A stretch of DNA of 46,119 nt from contig JAKQCM010000001.1 in NCBI GenBank assembly GCA_029559155.1, positions 1-46,119 of the forward strand, in the 5' to 3' direction. The notes below the pieces were generated by a model. That model was not told where the DNA came from. It saw only the letters and a program-made list of their open reading frames with translations, and did no database searches. The translations under genes were made by a program, and so were the position numbers. This stretch comes from Chloroflexota bacterium (GTDB lineage: Bacteria > Chloroflexota > Anaerolineae > Promineifilales > Promineifilaceae). How positions within the stretch are numbered: position 1 is the first letter of the stretch; every line of letters begins with the position of its first letter. This document shows positions 15,205-24,262 of the stretch, piece by piece.

Positions 15205-17673
15205 CTACCCACCTTGACGACGGCGTGCCAACAGAACGACCAGCAATACGGCCGTTGCTCCCCCGCCCACGCCCGCCACCCAGGTCCAATTCAATTCCTT
15301 GGCGGCGGCCGGGGCGGCGGCCGGAGGTAAAAGCGTAGCTGTGGGCACGGCCGTTGCCTCAGCCATCACCCCCGGCAGCCCAAAAATCGCCAGCGGTAAA
15401 TCATGATCGGTTGATTTGTACGGCAGCCCCTCCGCACTCACATCACGGCTCAGGCTGTCCGGGTAATCGGCGTTAACGTGCTGGATGGTCACGGCGGCCA
15501 GGCCATCTGCCAGAGCCGGGGAAACAAGCAGGTTGTCGATCAACTGCGCCGCCCCGCCGTACACATAGCTGTAGCGCTCCACCAGGGGCACCTGGGCTAA
15601 CACGCTGGCGAGACGGCCGTTTTCCGTCAGCGCCAGCAGCGTCGGCGACAATTCATAATCGTTGAAATCACCCAGCACTACCAGCCGCGCCTCCGGGTCG
15701 GCGGCCAACTGCGCGGCCACCAGAGCGTTGATGTGCGCCGCCTGCGCCAGCCGCTGCGGTTCCGTCTCCGCCTCCCCGCCCAATTTAGATTTGAAATGAT
15801 TGACATAGATCGTCACCGGCTGGCCGTCGATGCTCAGATCAACTTCCAGCGGAGCGCGGGAAAAAAGGGGAAACTGGCCGGCGGGGCAAACGGCCGTCTC
15901 ATCCACAATGCCCAAATCCATGCCCGTGCAGGTCTGGCGCAGGTTGGCCGACCGCACCTGCACGCGGTTTGGATCGCTCAACAACGCCACGTCGATGCCG
16001 CGCGCGTCGGCGCTTTCCAGATGGGTCACGTCATAGACAAAGCCGCAGGCAACGGCCGTTTCCTCGGCCAGCCCCACCAACAAGCTCGCCTTCTCCACTT
16101 CCTGAATGCCCACCAGCGTGGGACAGCCCAGCGTCCGGCCAATCGCCGCCGCCAGCTTCATCTGCTTCAGGCCGATGTCGGTCAGGTCCGGTTTGGGTTC
16201 GGCGTCGTCGCCGGTATCGTCGATGGCGTCGAAATGGTTTTCCAGGTTGATGGTGCTGACGCTAAACTGGCCGGGACCGGCGCGCAGCGGGGCGGGAATA
16301 GATGGCAAGGGTACGGCCGTTACTTGCAAATCGGCCGTCTGCTGGTGAACGAGTTTGAACTGGTCAAAATGGTAAATCAACGGGCCGGCCAGGCCAGCCA
16401 CCACATCACCGGTCTTCACGTTGGGGAAATCGCCGCAGGCCACGTCGCTAACGTGCAAAATCGGGATGATGCGCCCGATGGGGTCGGTGGCGCTCTGGCG
16501 CAAAAACCGGCCGGCCGTCTCCGGGCGGGCGACGGCAAAGCCGCAGCCGCTAAACGTCGGGCCGACCACCTGCGCCGCGCCGTCTACCATCACCCGCATC
16601 GCTTCCAGCGGTTCGAAATAGGCGGGCAACGCCGCGTTATCGGCCGGCGGATCAAGGGAGATGGGCGTGGGCAGCGGCTGATCGCTCGCCTCCACGACAA
16701 TTTCCAGGGCGTCGGCGTCCAGCTCGGTCAGGCCGAAAAATTCGGTGACCAGCCCTGACACCCGCACCTGATCGCCGATGTGGGCTAACGGCCGTTTGCG
16801 CCCCAAAAACAACGCCACCCCATCCGAAGTGGCCGGATCGCCATCTTCCGCGCCGGGCGCGTCTTGCACAAACAGCGTGTAATAGGTGGTTCCCCGCGTA
16901 TTGCGGTCTTCATACACCCCCGTCACCACGCCGCGAAAGGCGACCATCTGATTCACATACGGCGAAAACTCGCCGCTGCCCTGGATGGTTCCGATTGGCG
17001 GCAAATTTTCCGCAGCGGCCAGATCAACCGGCGGCAAACAGTCGCCCTCAAAGGTGAGTTGGCCGGGAGTGGGCTGTTCGCGGGGCAGCCAATCCCCGGC
17101 GGAATTGGTGTCGCAGGTGGCCGGCACGCGCTCGATGCTCTGCCCGCTGAGCACGCCGTTTATGGCCGGGCGGAAGAAGGTGAGGGCGTCGCCGTAATTC
17201 AGGCTGTCGCGCACGGCCGTTTTCTCCACCAACAGCACTTCATCGCCATCATTCGCCAGGGCCAGATCGCCGGACGCCCACACCAGGAAAGGGCGCATGT
17301 CGGGCACGCTGCCGTCGGTATCGCGGATTTCATAGTCGGGGTTAAAACCAAACCGGGCGCGGAAGGCCACGGCCGTTTGCGCCACAATCACCACCTGTCC
17401 CGGCTCAATAAGCGCGCCCTCGGGAAAACGTTTCATGCCTTCGCGCCCGCCAATCAACTCCTCATCGCCGATTTTGTAATCGGACAGGTCGATAACGGCC
17501 GTGCCAACGTTGGCAATCTCTATCCATTCTTCGTCGCCATCGCTGCCGGGCGTGTTGTAATACACTTCGGTAATTAAAACGCCGGGCGACCCGGCGATGG
17601 GCTGAGCAGAAACCGGCAAAACAAGCAGCCACCCGAAAACCAACCCCAAAAAGACAAACCGGAACATGTTCAT
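15205..17673 (-). CDS. Secreted, membrane-anchored nuclease with lamin-tail and endonuclease/exonuclease/phosphatase domains
   Basis: About 822 residues, ExeM/NucH-like. A signal peptide (MNMFRFVFLGLVFGWLLVLP, cut near VSAQP) is followed by a lamin-tail domain (GVLITEVYYNTPGSDGDEEW). A middle region with PPIGTIQGSGEFSPYVNQMV looks OB-fold-like. The catalytic endonuclease/exonuclease/phosphatase domain has INLENHFD, GIQEVEKASL, YVNHFKSKLGG, VVLGDFNDYELSP and STDHDLP, covering the usual Asn, Glu, His and Asp residues. The C-terminus is a membrane helix with a basic tail (LARRRQGG), so it should remain on the cell surface. ATG 17673 follows GGAGGG by 3 bases; the frame's upstream extension lacks a signal. 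It probably degrades extracellular DNA. Confidence 0.85.
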   Translation of the reverse strand: MNMFRFVFLGLVFGWLLVLPVSAQPIAGSPGVLITEVYYNTPGSDGDEEWIEIANVGTAVIDLSDYKIGDEELIGGREGMKRFPEGALIEPGQVVIVAQTAVAFRARFGFNPDYEIRDTDGSVPDMRPFLVWASGDLALANDGDEVLLVEKTAVRDSLNYGDALTFFRPAINGVLSGQSIERVPATCDTNSAGDWLPREQPTPGQLTFEGDCLPPVDLAAAENLPPIGTIQGSGEFSPYVNQMVAFRGVVTGVYEDRNTRGTTYYTLFVQDAPGAEDGDPATSDGVALFLGRKRPLAHIGDQVRVSGLVTEFFGLTELDADALEIVVEASDQPLPTPISLDPPADNAALPAYFEPLEAMRVMVDGAAQVVGPTFSGCGFAVARPETAGRFLRQSATDPIGRIIPILHVSDVACGDFPNVKTGDVVAGLAGPLIYHFDQFKLVHQQTADLQVTAVPLPSIPAPLRAGPGQFSVSTINLENHFDAIDDTGDDAEPKPDLTDIGLKQMKLAAAIGRTLGCPTLVGIQEVEKASLLVGLAEETAVACGFVYDVTHLESADARGIDVALLSDPNRVQVRSANLRQTCTGMDLGIVDETAVCPAGQFPLFSRAPLEVDLSIDGQPVTIYVNHFKSKLGGEAETEPQRLAQAAHINALVAAQLAADPEARLVVLGDFNDYELSPTLLALTENGRLASVLAQVPLVERYSYVYGGAAQLIDNLLVSPALADGLAAVTIQHVNADYPDSLSRDVSAEGLPYKSTDHDLPLAIFGLPGVMAEATAVPTATLLPPAAAPAAAKELNWTWVAGVGGGATAVLLVVLLARRRQGG

Positions 17674-17838
17674 TGGCCCTCCGCAAAGCAGCAAGGTTCA
17701 GGTCTAAAAAACTGTTTATGAGATTTACCCCAACCAACGGTACAATTGTGAATGAAGGTTAGCGAGTTTGCAAATGGCGCATAACTGCCAAGACCCGATG
17801 CGCAGCACCCCTCGGGTCCCTGAGTGGAGGTCAGCTTT

Positions 17839-18120
17839 ATGGAAGATAAACCGAAATTTTTACAATTTGGCAAATCCACGGGTCAGCCGATTGTGGTAGG
17901 CAAGCGCACGATCACCCCGGAAGCATGGGGGGTGTCGTTGAATACGCCGTTTGGCGGGTTTGTGTGGAATCGGCCGACGGCCGTTCTTCTGGAAACCGAT
18001 GGCGTGACCGAGCGCGTGGAAATAATGGATCCCACCCGCCTCGCCTTGATGGCGATATGGGGATTGGGCGCTGTGATCGTGGCGCTGGGCTGGGCATACG
18101 GCCGTCGCGCCCACAAATAG
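17839..18120 (+). CDS. Small membrane-anchored protein, unknown function (paired with next gene)
   Basis: 93 residues. ATG 17839 lies 7 bases after GGAGGT. The N-terminal half is soluble (FLQFGKSTGQPIVVGKRTIT), then VEIMDPTRLALMAIWGLGAV leads into a single membrane helix and ends in YGRRAHK. The stretch E-x-MDPT-x-x-A just before the helix is shared with the next gene (VEPIMDPTKIAI), so the two may be related partners. The gap to the next gene is 10 bases. It is divergent from the nuclease gene, with about 165 bases between starts for promoters. Confidence 0.7.
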   Translation: MEDKPKFLQFGKSTGQPIVVGKRTITPEAWGVSLNTPFGGFVWNRPTAVLLETDGVTERVEIMDPTRLALMAIWGLGAVIVALGWAYGRRAHK

Positions 18121-18130
18121 GAGTGATACC

Positions 18131-18559
18131 ATGAAACCAGATATGAACAGCTTTATCAAAGAATCCGTTCCCAACCAGACCCAGGCCAATGAGCTGATGG
18201 GACGCATGTTTACCGCCGCACAACCGGAAAGCCTGTTTAGCCAACCGGTTGTGCAAGGCGAATACGCCGTCGTGATGGCCTCTGAAATGATCGGCGGTTT
18301 GGGTTATGGCTTTGGCGGCGGCGGCGGAACCGGCCCGCAAGCCGCGGACGGCTCCGCCGAAGGCGGGTTTGGCGGCGGCGGCGGTGGCGGCGGCAGCATG
18401 ATGGCCCGACCGGTGGCCGCCATCTCCATCGGCCCAGACGGCGTGCGCGTGGAGCCGATTATGGACCCCACCAAGATCGCCATTGCCTTTTTCACCACGC
18501 TGGCAGCGATAGTCGTTTCCCTGCGCCGCATTTCCCGCCGCGTAGAAGAACTGGAATAA
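18131..18559 (+). CDS. GerW/YtfJ-like protein
   Basis: 142 residues. A Gly-rich middle (GGGGGTGPQ and GGFGGGGGGGGS) is followed by ARPVAAISIGPDGVRVEPI, the arrangement of GerW (YtfJ) family proteins, known first from spore formers but widespread in non-sporulating bacteria with unknown role. A C-terminal helix (IAIAFFTTLAAIVVSLRRI) and basic RRVEELE tail suggest membrane attachment. A weak AGGAG sits 6-10 bases before ATG 18131. It forms a two-gene unit with the preceding gene. Confidence 0.7.
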   Translation: MKPDMNSFIKESVPNQTQANELMGRMFTAAQPESLFSQPVVQGEYAVVMASEMIGGLGYGFGGGGGTGPQAADGSAEGGFGGGGGGGGSMMARPVAAISIGPDGVRVEPIMDPTKIAIAFFTTLAAIVVSLRRISRRVEELE

Positions 18560-18568
18560 ACTGAGGGC

Positions 18569-18600
18569 GTGATGCGTGATCAAAAAACATCACGCATCAC
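18569..18600. repeat. Intergenic palindrome GTGATGCGTGAT, copy 1
   Basis: Arms GTGATGCGTGAT (18569-18580) and ATCACGCATCAC (18589-18600) around CAAAAAAC. It begins 10 bases after the GerW-like gene. The same arm sequence forms the hairpin at 22205-22243. It could terminate transcription. Confidence 0.75.
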
Positions 18601-18653
18601 GCATCACCCATCAAATTATCGCCGCAAAACTAAAAACCATTCAAAGAGGCAGC

Positions 18654-19565
18654 ATGATCGAGTTAGACGCCATTCAACGTATTTTAATTGTCGGGGCCGG
18701 TACGATGGGGCAGCAGATTGGCCTGCAATGCGCCCTGCACGGCTATCAGGTGGTCATTTATGACGTTCAGGCCGACGCGCTGCCGACGGCCGAACAGCGC
18801 CTAAGCGCAGCCCTGGCCGAAATAGTGGCCGCGGGCGGCTGCCCCACCGACCAGGTGAAGCCTGTTCTGGCGCGCATAAGCTGGACGGCCGTTCCCGACG
18901 AAGCCGCCCAAGACGTCGATTTGCTCAGCGAATCCGTGCCCGAAGACCCGGCGCTAAAGGGCAAGGTACTGGCGCAGTTCCACGCGCTTTGCCCGGAGCG
19001 CACCATCTTCACCACCAACAGCTCGACCCTGCTGCCTTCAATGTTTGCCGCAGCCACCGGACGGCCGTCGCAATTTGCCGCCTTACATTTTCACCTACCG
19101 GTCTGGCTGGCCAACGTGGTAGACATCATGCCGCATCCGGGGACGGATACGGCCGTTATCACTCTGCTAGAAGGGTTCGCCCGGCGCATCGGCCAGATCC
19201 CCATCGTCCTGCACAAAGAATCCTCCGGCTACGTGTTCAACGCCATGCTCAGCGCCCTCAACACCGCCGCCCTCACCCTGGCCGTCAAAGGCGTCGCCGC
19301 CCCGGAAGACATCGACCGCGCCTGGATGGGCGTCATGAAAACCCCCATCGGCCCCTTCGGCATCTCCGACATGGTCGGCATAGACACCGTCTGGAAAATC
19401 ACCGACTTCTGGGCCACGACGCTGGGCGACCGCGAATTACGCGCCAACGCCGACTTCCTTAAGCGCTATCTCGACGATGGCAAACTGGGCCGTAAAAGCG
19501 GCGCGGGCTTTTACACCTACCCCCATCCCGCCTTCAGCCACCCCGACTTCCTCACCGGCAAGTAA
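18654..19565 (+). CDS. 3-hydroxyacyl-CoA dehydrogenase family protein
   Basis: 303 residues starting MIELDAIQRILIVGAGTMG, with AGAGGCAGC before ATG 18654. The Rossmann motif GAGTMG and the C-terminal helical domain (GYVFNAMLSALNTAALTLAV, FGISDMVGIDTVW) are typical of L-3-hydroxyacyl-CoA dehydrogenases, which oxidise 3-hydroxyacyl-CoA with NAD+. The usual HFFNP active-site segment reads HFHLPVWLANVVDIMPHPGT: the His is kept but the Asn-Pro context is altered, so the substrate may be a different hydroxy acid. A frame extension upstream covers the palindrome and is unlikely to be translated. No other fatty-acid genes are adjacent. Confidence 0.85.
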   Translation: MIELDAIQRILIVGAGTMGQQIGLQCALHGYQVVIYDVQADALPTAEQRLSAALAEIVAAGGCPTDQVKPVLARISWTAVPDEAAQDVDLLSESVPEDPALKGKVLAQFHALCPERTIFTTNSSTLLPSMFAAATGRPSQFAALHFHLPVWLANVVDIMPHPGTDTAVITLLEGFARRIGQIPIVLHKESSGYVFNAMLSALNTAALTLAVKGVAAPEDIDRAWMGVMKTPIGPFGISDMVGIDTVWKITDFWATTLGDRELRANADFLKRYLDDGKLGRKSGAGFYTYPHPAFSHPDFLTGK

Positions 19566-19767
19566 AACACGCAAACAACTGGCCTGGACCGGCCGTTTAT
19601 TTGCGCCGCCTGATTCAAAACTCTTACACATATCTGATATAGGACTATCGCGTTATTTACGTGTGTCGGTAAAAATACCAATGGGCTATTGTTGCCTGCT
19701 TAGGAGAAGCTCATACTTAATCTTAAGCGCAATCCTGACATGCCTGAGCGGCAAAGGACAGACGTAC

Positions 19768-22191
19768 ATGAAAGAAACGATTAAAAAGCAAACCAAATCC
19801 ATTCCCGTGGTTCCGCTTCGCGGAGGTGCCGTCTTCCCCGGCATTACCACGACGATTTCGATTGGTCGGCGAAACTCATTAGCGGCCGCGCAAACGGCCG
19901 TAGACCAGGGCGGCGACCTCCTCATCCTCGTGCAATTCGACGCCGAACTGGAAACTCCCAACGACAAAGACCTGGCCCCCATAGGCGTGCTGGCCACCGT
20001 CCGCGATGTCCTGCGCGCGCCCCACATCGGCGTGCAAATGCTCGTCGAACTCCACCGGCGCGTCCAATTCCACGGCCTGGGCAGCACAGAGCCTTACCTT
20101 ACCGGCGTTTACAGCGAATTAGACAGCGAAAGCGACACTGACGACGAAGAACTGGTCAACAAAGCCATCGCCTACCTGGAACAATACGCCGAAGCCCTGG
20201 GCGAAGCCAACCAACAGGTAATGAGCATCACCCGCAACAAACAAACGGCCGGCGAACTCGCCGACTACATCGCCGGGCTGATCAACCTGCCATTTGATAC
20301 CGAACTCCAACTTCTGCAAACCCTCGAAGGCGGCCAGCGGCTGCAAATCGTGATCGAATACCTGGAACAAGAGCTGCGCATCACCGAAATCCGCAAAAAA
20401 ATCCAGCAAGACGCCCGCGCCAACACCGACAAGGCGCAACGTGAATACGTCCTGCGTGAACAAATGCGCGCCATCCGCAAAGAACTGGGCGAAGAGGGCG
20501 AAGACCTCATCGACCAACTGCGGCAAAAAATCGAAGCCGCCGGTATGCCGGAACCGGTCACCGAACGAGCCAACAAAGAGCTGCAGCGCCTGGAATACCA
20601 GGGGCAGCAGTCGGCCGAAGCCAGCGTGATTCGCACCTATTTGGAATGGCTGGTGGAACTGCCCTGGAGCAAAGCCACCGACGATAACCTGGACATCCAC
20701 CACGTCCGCGAAATTTTGGACGCCGACCATTATGGCCTGGACGATGTCAAAGAACGCATCGTGGAATATGTGGCCGTGCGCAAATTGGCCGGGACGAACA
20801 TGCGCGGCGCAATCATCAACCTGAATGGCCCGCCCGGAGTCGGCAAAACGTCGATTGCTACCTCGGTAGCCCGGGCGATGGGGCGCGAGATGGTGCGCAT
20901 CAGCCTAGGCGGCGTGCGCGACGAGGCCGAGATTCGCGGCCACCGGCGCACTTACATTGGGGCGATGCCGGGGCGAATTATTCGCGCCCTGCGCGACGCC
21001 GGCACACGCAACCCGGTCATTGTGCTGGATGAAATTGACAAAGTCGGGGCCGATTGGCGCGGCGATCCTTCGTCGGCGTTGTTGGAAGTGCTGGACCCGG
21101 AGCAAAATCACAGCTTCACCGACCATTATCTGGAAGCGCCGTTTGATTTGAGCCAGGTGATTTTCATTACCACATCCAATCAACTGAGCACCATCCCGGG
21201 ACCGCTGTTGGATCGCATGGAAACGATTACCATGCCGGGTTATATTGAAGAAGAGAAGATGGGCATTGCTCAAGGGTTTCTCTTGAAGAAGCAGCTTGCC
21301 GGGCATGGCATCCATGACGTTGAGGTGACGATGGAGGCTGAGGCGCTGCAAAAAATGATTCGCCACCATACCCGCGAGGCGGGCGTGCGCCAGTTGGAGC
21401 GGCAGATAGGCTCGGTGGTGCGTAAGCTGGCCGTAAAAATTGCCGGTGGGGAGACGGGACCATTTCGGGTAACGGCCGTTTCCATCCCCGACTACCTGGG
21501 ACCAGACAAATTCCATCACGGCACAGCCGAAGAAGAAGATGAAATCGGCGTGGTCACCGGCCTGGCCGTGAATGCTTTTGGCGGCGACACCCTGTCAATC
21601 GAAGTGAGCCTGAGCGAGGGCAACGGCCGTATCACCATGACCGGCTCTCTGGGCGATGTGATGCGCGAATCAGCCCAGGCCGCCCTCACCTATGCCCGGG
21701 CCAACGCTCGCACCCTGGGACTGGAACCCTCCATTTTTGATCAGGTAAACCTGCACATTCATGTGCCGGAAGGCGCTGTGCCCAAAGATGGGCCAAACGC
21801 CGGAATCGGCATGGCCACGGCCATCATCTCCGCTTTTACGCGGCGACCGGTGCGCCGCGACGTGGCCATGACCGGCGAAGTGACCCTGCGGGGCAAGGTG
21901 CTGGCCATTGGCGGCCTGAAAGAAAAGACCATCGCCGCCCATCGCGCCGGTATTCTGACGGTGCTGCTGCCCAAAGATAACGCCAAAGACATCCCCGACC
22001 TGCCGCAGCGCGTCCGCGACGACCTGACACTCATCCCTGTGAGTCATCTGGATCAGGTGCTGCCCATCGCCCTGCTAAGCAGCGATGAACCCCCATTTAG
22101 CGCGGAAATAAAACCCGGCAAACTGGAAATGCCAATCCCGCCGGTGAACGGCGGCCTGAAAGAAAAGAGCGTCCACGCGGCCGTCCGCTAG
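19768..22191 (+). CDS. lon: Lon protease homologue with catalytic Ser replaced by Asn (N677)
   Basis: 807 residues in full Lon order: N-terminal substrate domain ([20 protein letters not shown]), coiled-coil helices, AAA+ ATPase with Walker [10 protein letters not shown], Walker [10 protein letters not shown] and sensor TTSN, then the peptidase domain. In normal Lon the catalytic Ser is in PKDGPSAG; here codon 677 is AAC (21796-21798) and reads [14 protein letters not shown]. The partner Lys is kept (LKEK, K720). The ATPase looks intact, so the protein may unfold or hold substrates, or bind DNA, without cutting by the usual mechanism. ATG 19768 follows AAAGGA; the longer open frame upstream overlaps the preceding gene and has no family match. 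A second, active Lon would be expected elsewhere. Read as an ordinary Lon, its function would be mis-assigned. Confidence 0.9.
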   Translation: MKETIKKQTKSIPVVPLRGGAVFPGITTTISIGRRNSLAAAQTAVDQGGDLLILVQFDAELETPNDKDLAPIGVLATVRDVLRAPHIGVQMLVELHRRVQFHGLGSTEPYLTGVYSELDSESDTDDEELVNKAIAYLEQYAEALGEANQQVMSITRNKQTAGELADYIAGLINLPFDTELQLLQTLEGGQRLQIVIEYLEQELRITEIRKKIQQDARANTDKAQREYVLREQMRAIRKELGEEGEDLIDQLRQKIEAAGMPEPVTERANKELQRLEYQGQQSAEASVIRTYLEWLVELPWSKATDDNLDIHHVREILDADHYGLDDVKERIVEYVAVRKLAGTNMRGAIINLNGPPGVGKTSIATSVARAMGREMVRISLGGVRDEAEIRGHRRTYIGAMPGRIIRALRDAGTRNPVIVLDEIDKVGADWRGDPSSALLEVLDPEQNHSFTDHYLEAPFDLSQVIFITTSNQLSTIPGPLLDRMETITMPGYIEEEKMGIAQGFLLKKQLAGHGIHDVEVTMEAEALQKMIRHHTREAGVRQLERQIGSVVRKLAVKIAGGETGPFRVTAVSIPDYLGPDKFHHGTAEEEDEIGVVTGLAVNAFGGDTLSIEVSLSEGNGRITMTGSLGDVMRESAQAALTYARANARTLGLEPSIFDQVNLHIHVPEGAVPKDGPNAGIGMATAIISAFTRRPVRRDVAMTGEVTLRGKVLAIGGLKEKTIAAHRAGILTVLLPKDNAKDIPDLPQRVRDDLTLIPVSHLDQVLPIALLSSDEPPFSAEIKPGKLEMPIPPVNGGLKEKSVHAAVR

Positions 22192-22204
22192 GCGGCATAA
22201 TTTT

Positions 22205-22243
22205 GACGCGTGATGCGTGATGGATAATCACGCATCACGCGTC
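22205..22243. terminator. 17-bp perfect hairpin between convergent genes
   Basis: Arms 22205-22221 and 22227-22243 (GACGCGTGATGCGTGAT and its reverse complement) flank the loop GGATA. It sits between the ends of lon and the convergent PPDK-like gene, so a bidirectional terminator is likely although no long T-run follows. It shares GTGATGCGTGAT with the element at 18569. Confidence 0.65.
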
Positions 22244-22283
22244 AAGTCAAGACCTCACAAGTTCCAACCAAACCGAAGACAAG

Positions 22284-23006
22284 TTAGAAGGCTGAATCCT
22301 GTCGATGATAGGCTTGAATGAGCCAACAGACACGGCCGTCATCCAACCAATCAATTTGCCAGGTTCCGGCGCCAAAGGTGCGGCGCGCGCCGCGCAGGAG
22401 CATTTGCAGCCGCTGAATGTGGGGCGGCAAGCCGGCCGGCGGGCGGCCAAACCGGCCCAACGGCGGCAGAGTGAGGGTGTTTAGCGCAGCATCGGGAGCC
22501 GTGATGGTGATGGTATCTGGCATGTCGGCGGCGGTTACGGCCGTTCCCCACGCCTGCGCAGCCACCATTTCCATTACCAACACATCCCGCCGCAGCTCGT
22601 CCGGCGCTGCAGCCAACGACCAGACCCGCTGCAAACCGGCCACCAACTGCGCCGGTTCTGTCAGGCGCACGTTGCGCTGTGGCGCGCCCACCGGATCGGC
22701 AGGCTGCGACGCGCCGTCCAGGGAAAAGGCGGCGCGCAAAATCACCGGCGCTTCCAATTGAGGGAAGCGGATACCCTCGTAAAAGGTTTCGTAAAGCCAG
22801 GCCGCGTCTACGGCCGTGACGACGCCATCCTCCACAACTATCACGCCCGCTTCCAGGAGCAGAACAAACAATTCGTGCAACAAAATGGCGCCGGAGGGCA
22901 CAGGCAGCCCTGCCTGCGCCGCGCGATCCAGCAAGCGTGCTTTGTCGCTCAGCGGCCATTTGCGCGCCCGGTTTGCGCCCAGCCAGAGAAAAGGAGTTTT
23001 TTGCAT
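22284..23006 (-). CDS. Degenerate PPDK N-terminal (PEP/pyruvate-binding)-like protein
   Basis: 240 residues. KARLLDRAAQAGLPVPSGAI resembles the opening of the ATP-grasp domain of pyruvate phosphate dikinase/PEP synthase (K-x-x-x-L-x2-A-x3-GLPVPxG). VILRAAFSLDG stands where the family has the RSS-x-x-ED block, and RRDVLVMEMVAAQAWGTAVT matches its VLVQxMV...GVxFT segment, but the catalytic Arg/Glu pattern is eroded and the whole is short. It may be a small nucleotide- or ligand-binding relative. ATG 23006 follows no strong ribosome-binding site. It converges with lon. Two larger relatives lie at 25937-30846. Confidence 0.55.
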   Translation of the reverse strand: MQKTPFLWLGANRARKWPLSDKARLLDRAAQAGLPVPSGAILLHELFVLLLEAGVIVVEDGVVTAVDAAWLYETFYEGIRFPQLEAPVILRAAFSLDGASQPADPVGAPQRNVRLTEPAQLVAGLQRVWSLAAAPDELRRDVLVMEMVAAQAWGTAVTAADMPDTITITAPDAALNTLTLPPLGRFGRPPAGLPPHIQRLQMLLRGARRTFGAGTWQIDWLDDGRVCWLIQAYHRQDSAF

Positions 23007-23035
23007 AGGGGGATTTTATATCGGAACAGAATTTA

Positions 23036-23092
23036 GAGACTGGAGACTAGAGACTGGTTCAATCTCCAGTCTCCAATCTTTAGTCTCCCGCA
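23036..23092. repeat. Intergenic inverted repeat of GAGACTGGAGA units
   Basis: GAGACTGGAGA (23036-23046) pairs with TCTCCAGTCTC (23063-23073), with further partial units AGAGACTGG and CAATCTTTAGTCTCC on each side. It lies between two minus-strand genes, before the start of the PPDK-like gene. Confidence 0.7.
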
Positions 23093-23118
23093 AGTTTTCA
23101 ATCCATCTTCCTTACGCT

Positions 23119-24042
23119 CTACTTCAAGAGGTTTTGCACGGCCGTTTGGGCATCCGGGTAACGGAATTCAAAGCCCATTTCTTGCAAGCGTTGGGGCAAA
23201 GCCCGACGGCCGTCCAACACCACGCCAGCAACTTCGCCCAGCAGCAGGCGCAGCGCAAAGGCAGGGGCAGGGATAAAAGACGGCCGTCCCATCACCTGGC
23301 CAATGGTCTTGGCCATGTCTCGATTGGTCAACGGCTGTGGCGCGCACAAATTATAAGGGCCAACGGCCGTTTCCTGCTCCAGCAAGAAACGGATCGCCCG
23401 TACTTCATCTTCCAAATGAATCCACGACATCCACTGACGGCCGCTGCCCAGCGGTCCGCCGGCAAAAAATTTGAACGGCAGTACCAATGTTTTAAATGGC
23501 CCGCCTGCTGCGCTAAACACCACGCCGGTGCGGATGATGATTTGGCGCACGCCCTGGGCAGTAACGGCGGCCGTCGACGCTTCCCAATCGACGGTGACAT
23601 TGGCTAAAAAGCCATCTTTGCCCGCCGGCGATGCTTCGGTAATGAATTCATCGGCGCGCGCGCCATAGTAGTCGATGCCCGATGATTGGATGACCACACG
23701 CGGTTTTCTGGCGACGGCGGTTACGGCTGCCACCACAGCGCTGCCCGCGTCCAACCGGCTTTGCAGGATGCGCCGTTTACGGTCTGCTGTCCAGCGAGCG
23801 GGCAGCAGGCCATTGCCTGCCAGATTTTCCCCGGCCAGATTGATGATGGCGTCTGCGCCGTCGGCCAGGTGACCCCAGGATACGGCCGTTTTGCCATCCC
23901 ACTGCGCCCCTTTTACGCCATCCGGCAATTGGTGCGCGCCTGGATTACGGCTCAACACAATCACTTCGTGCCTATCGGCCGCCAGACTTTTCGCCAGCGC
24001 ACCGCCAATCAGACCCGTTCCCCCAGTAATAATTACACGCAT
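23119..24042 (-). CDS. TIGR01777-family NAD(P)-dependent epimerase/oxidoreductase
   Basis: 307 residues starting [20 protein letters not shown], an extended short-chain dehydrogenase with the TGGTGxIG nucleotide motif. [21 protein letters not shown] (the YYG site), WEASTAAV and [11 protein letters not shown] are signatures of the TIGR01777 subfamily, often named cell-division inhibitor SulA-like, although no epimerase activity is established for most members. The C-terminal [20 protein letters not shown] matches the DUF1731 end. GAGGAG lies 6 bases before ATG 24042 and comes from the flanking intergenic repeat. The enzyme's substrate is unknown. Confidence 0.88.
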   Translation of the reverse strand: MRVIITGGTGLIGGALAKSLAADRHEVIVLSRNPGAHQLPDGVKGAQWDGKTAVSWGHLADGADAIINLAGENLAGNGLLPARWTADRKRRILQSRLDAGSAVVAAVTAVARKPRVVIQSSGIDYYGARADEFITEASPAGKDGFLANVTVDWEASTAAVTAQGVRQIIIRTGVVFSAAGGPFKTLVLPFKFFAGGPLGSGRQWMSWIHLEDEVRAIRFLLEQETAVGPYNLCAPQPLTNRDMAKTIGQVMGRPSFIPAPAFALRLLLGEVAGVVLDGRRALPQRLQEMGFEFRYPDAQTAVQNLLK

Positions 24043-24059
24043 AACCATCTCCTCTGAAA

Positions 24060-24160
24060 ATAATTTAACGCAAAGGCGCAAAGGCGCAGAGAAAAATCTG
24101 CGTCATCTGCGAAATCTGCGGATTTTCATTCATGGTGTTGAGCCTGCGCTCATGTCGTCT
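24060..24160 (-). repeat. Intergenic repeat with mini-ORF, copy upstream of the epimerase gene
   Basis: On the minus strand this contains ATGAGCGCAGGCTC then AACACCATGAATGAAAAT, the CGCAGATTT runs and GCGCCTTTGCG units, as at 11160-11472. It leads straight into the ribosome-binding site of the epimerase gene. Confidence 0.85.
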
Positions 24161-24262
24161 GTCCTGAAAATAAAGAATGCAGGTAGTGCGAGCAGGAGAC
24201 AAGCGACACCAAACAACCTAACAGGTCGCTATTCGCATTCCTCATTTGTCACTTCTTTGTTC

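Noticed and set aside
15733-16758. 341-residue plus-strand frame within the nuclease gene
   Set aside because: Antisense shadow rich in Arg, His and Gln; the minus strand has full domain signatures.
19477-19767. 97-codon N-terminal extension of Lon
   Set aside because: Overlaps the preceding dehydrogenase gene in another frame and does not look like Lon; the family N-terminus starts at 19768.
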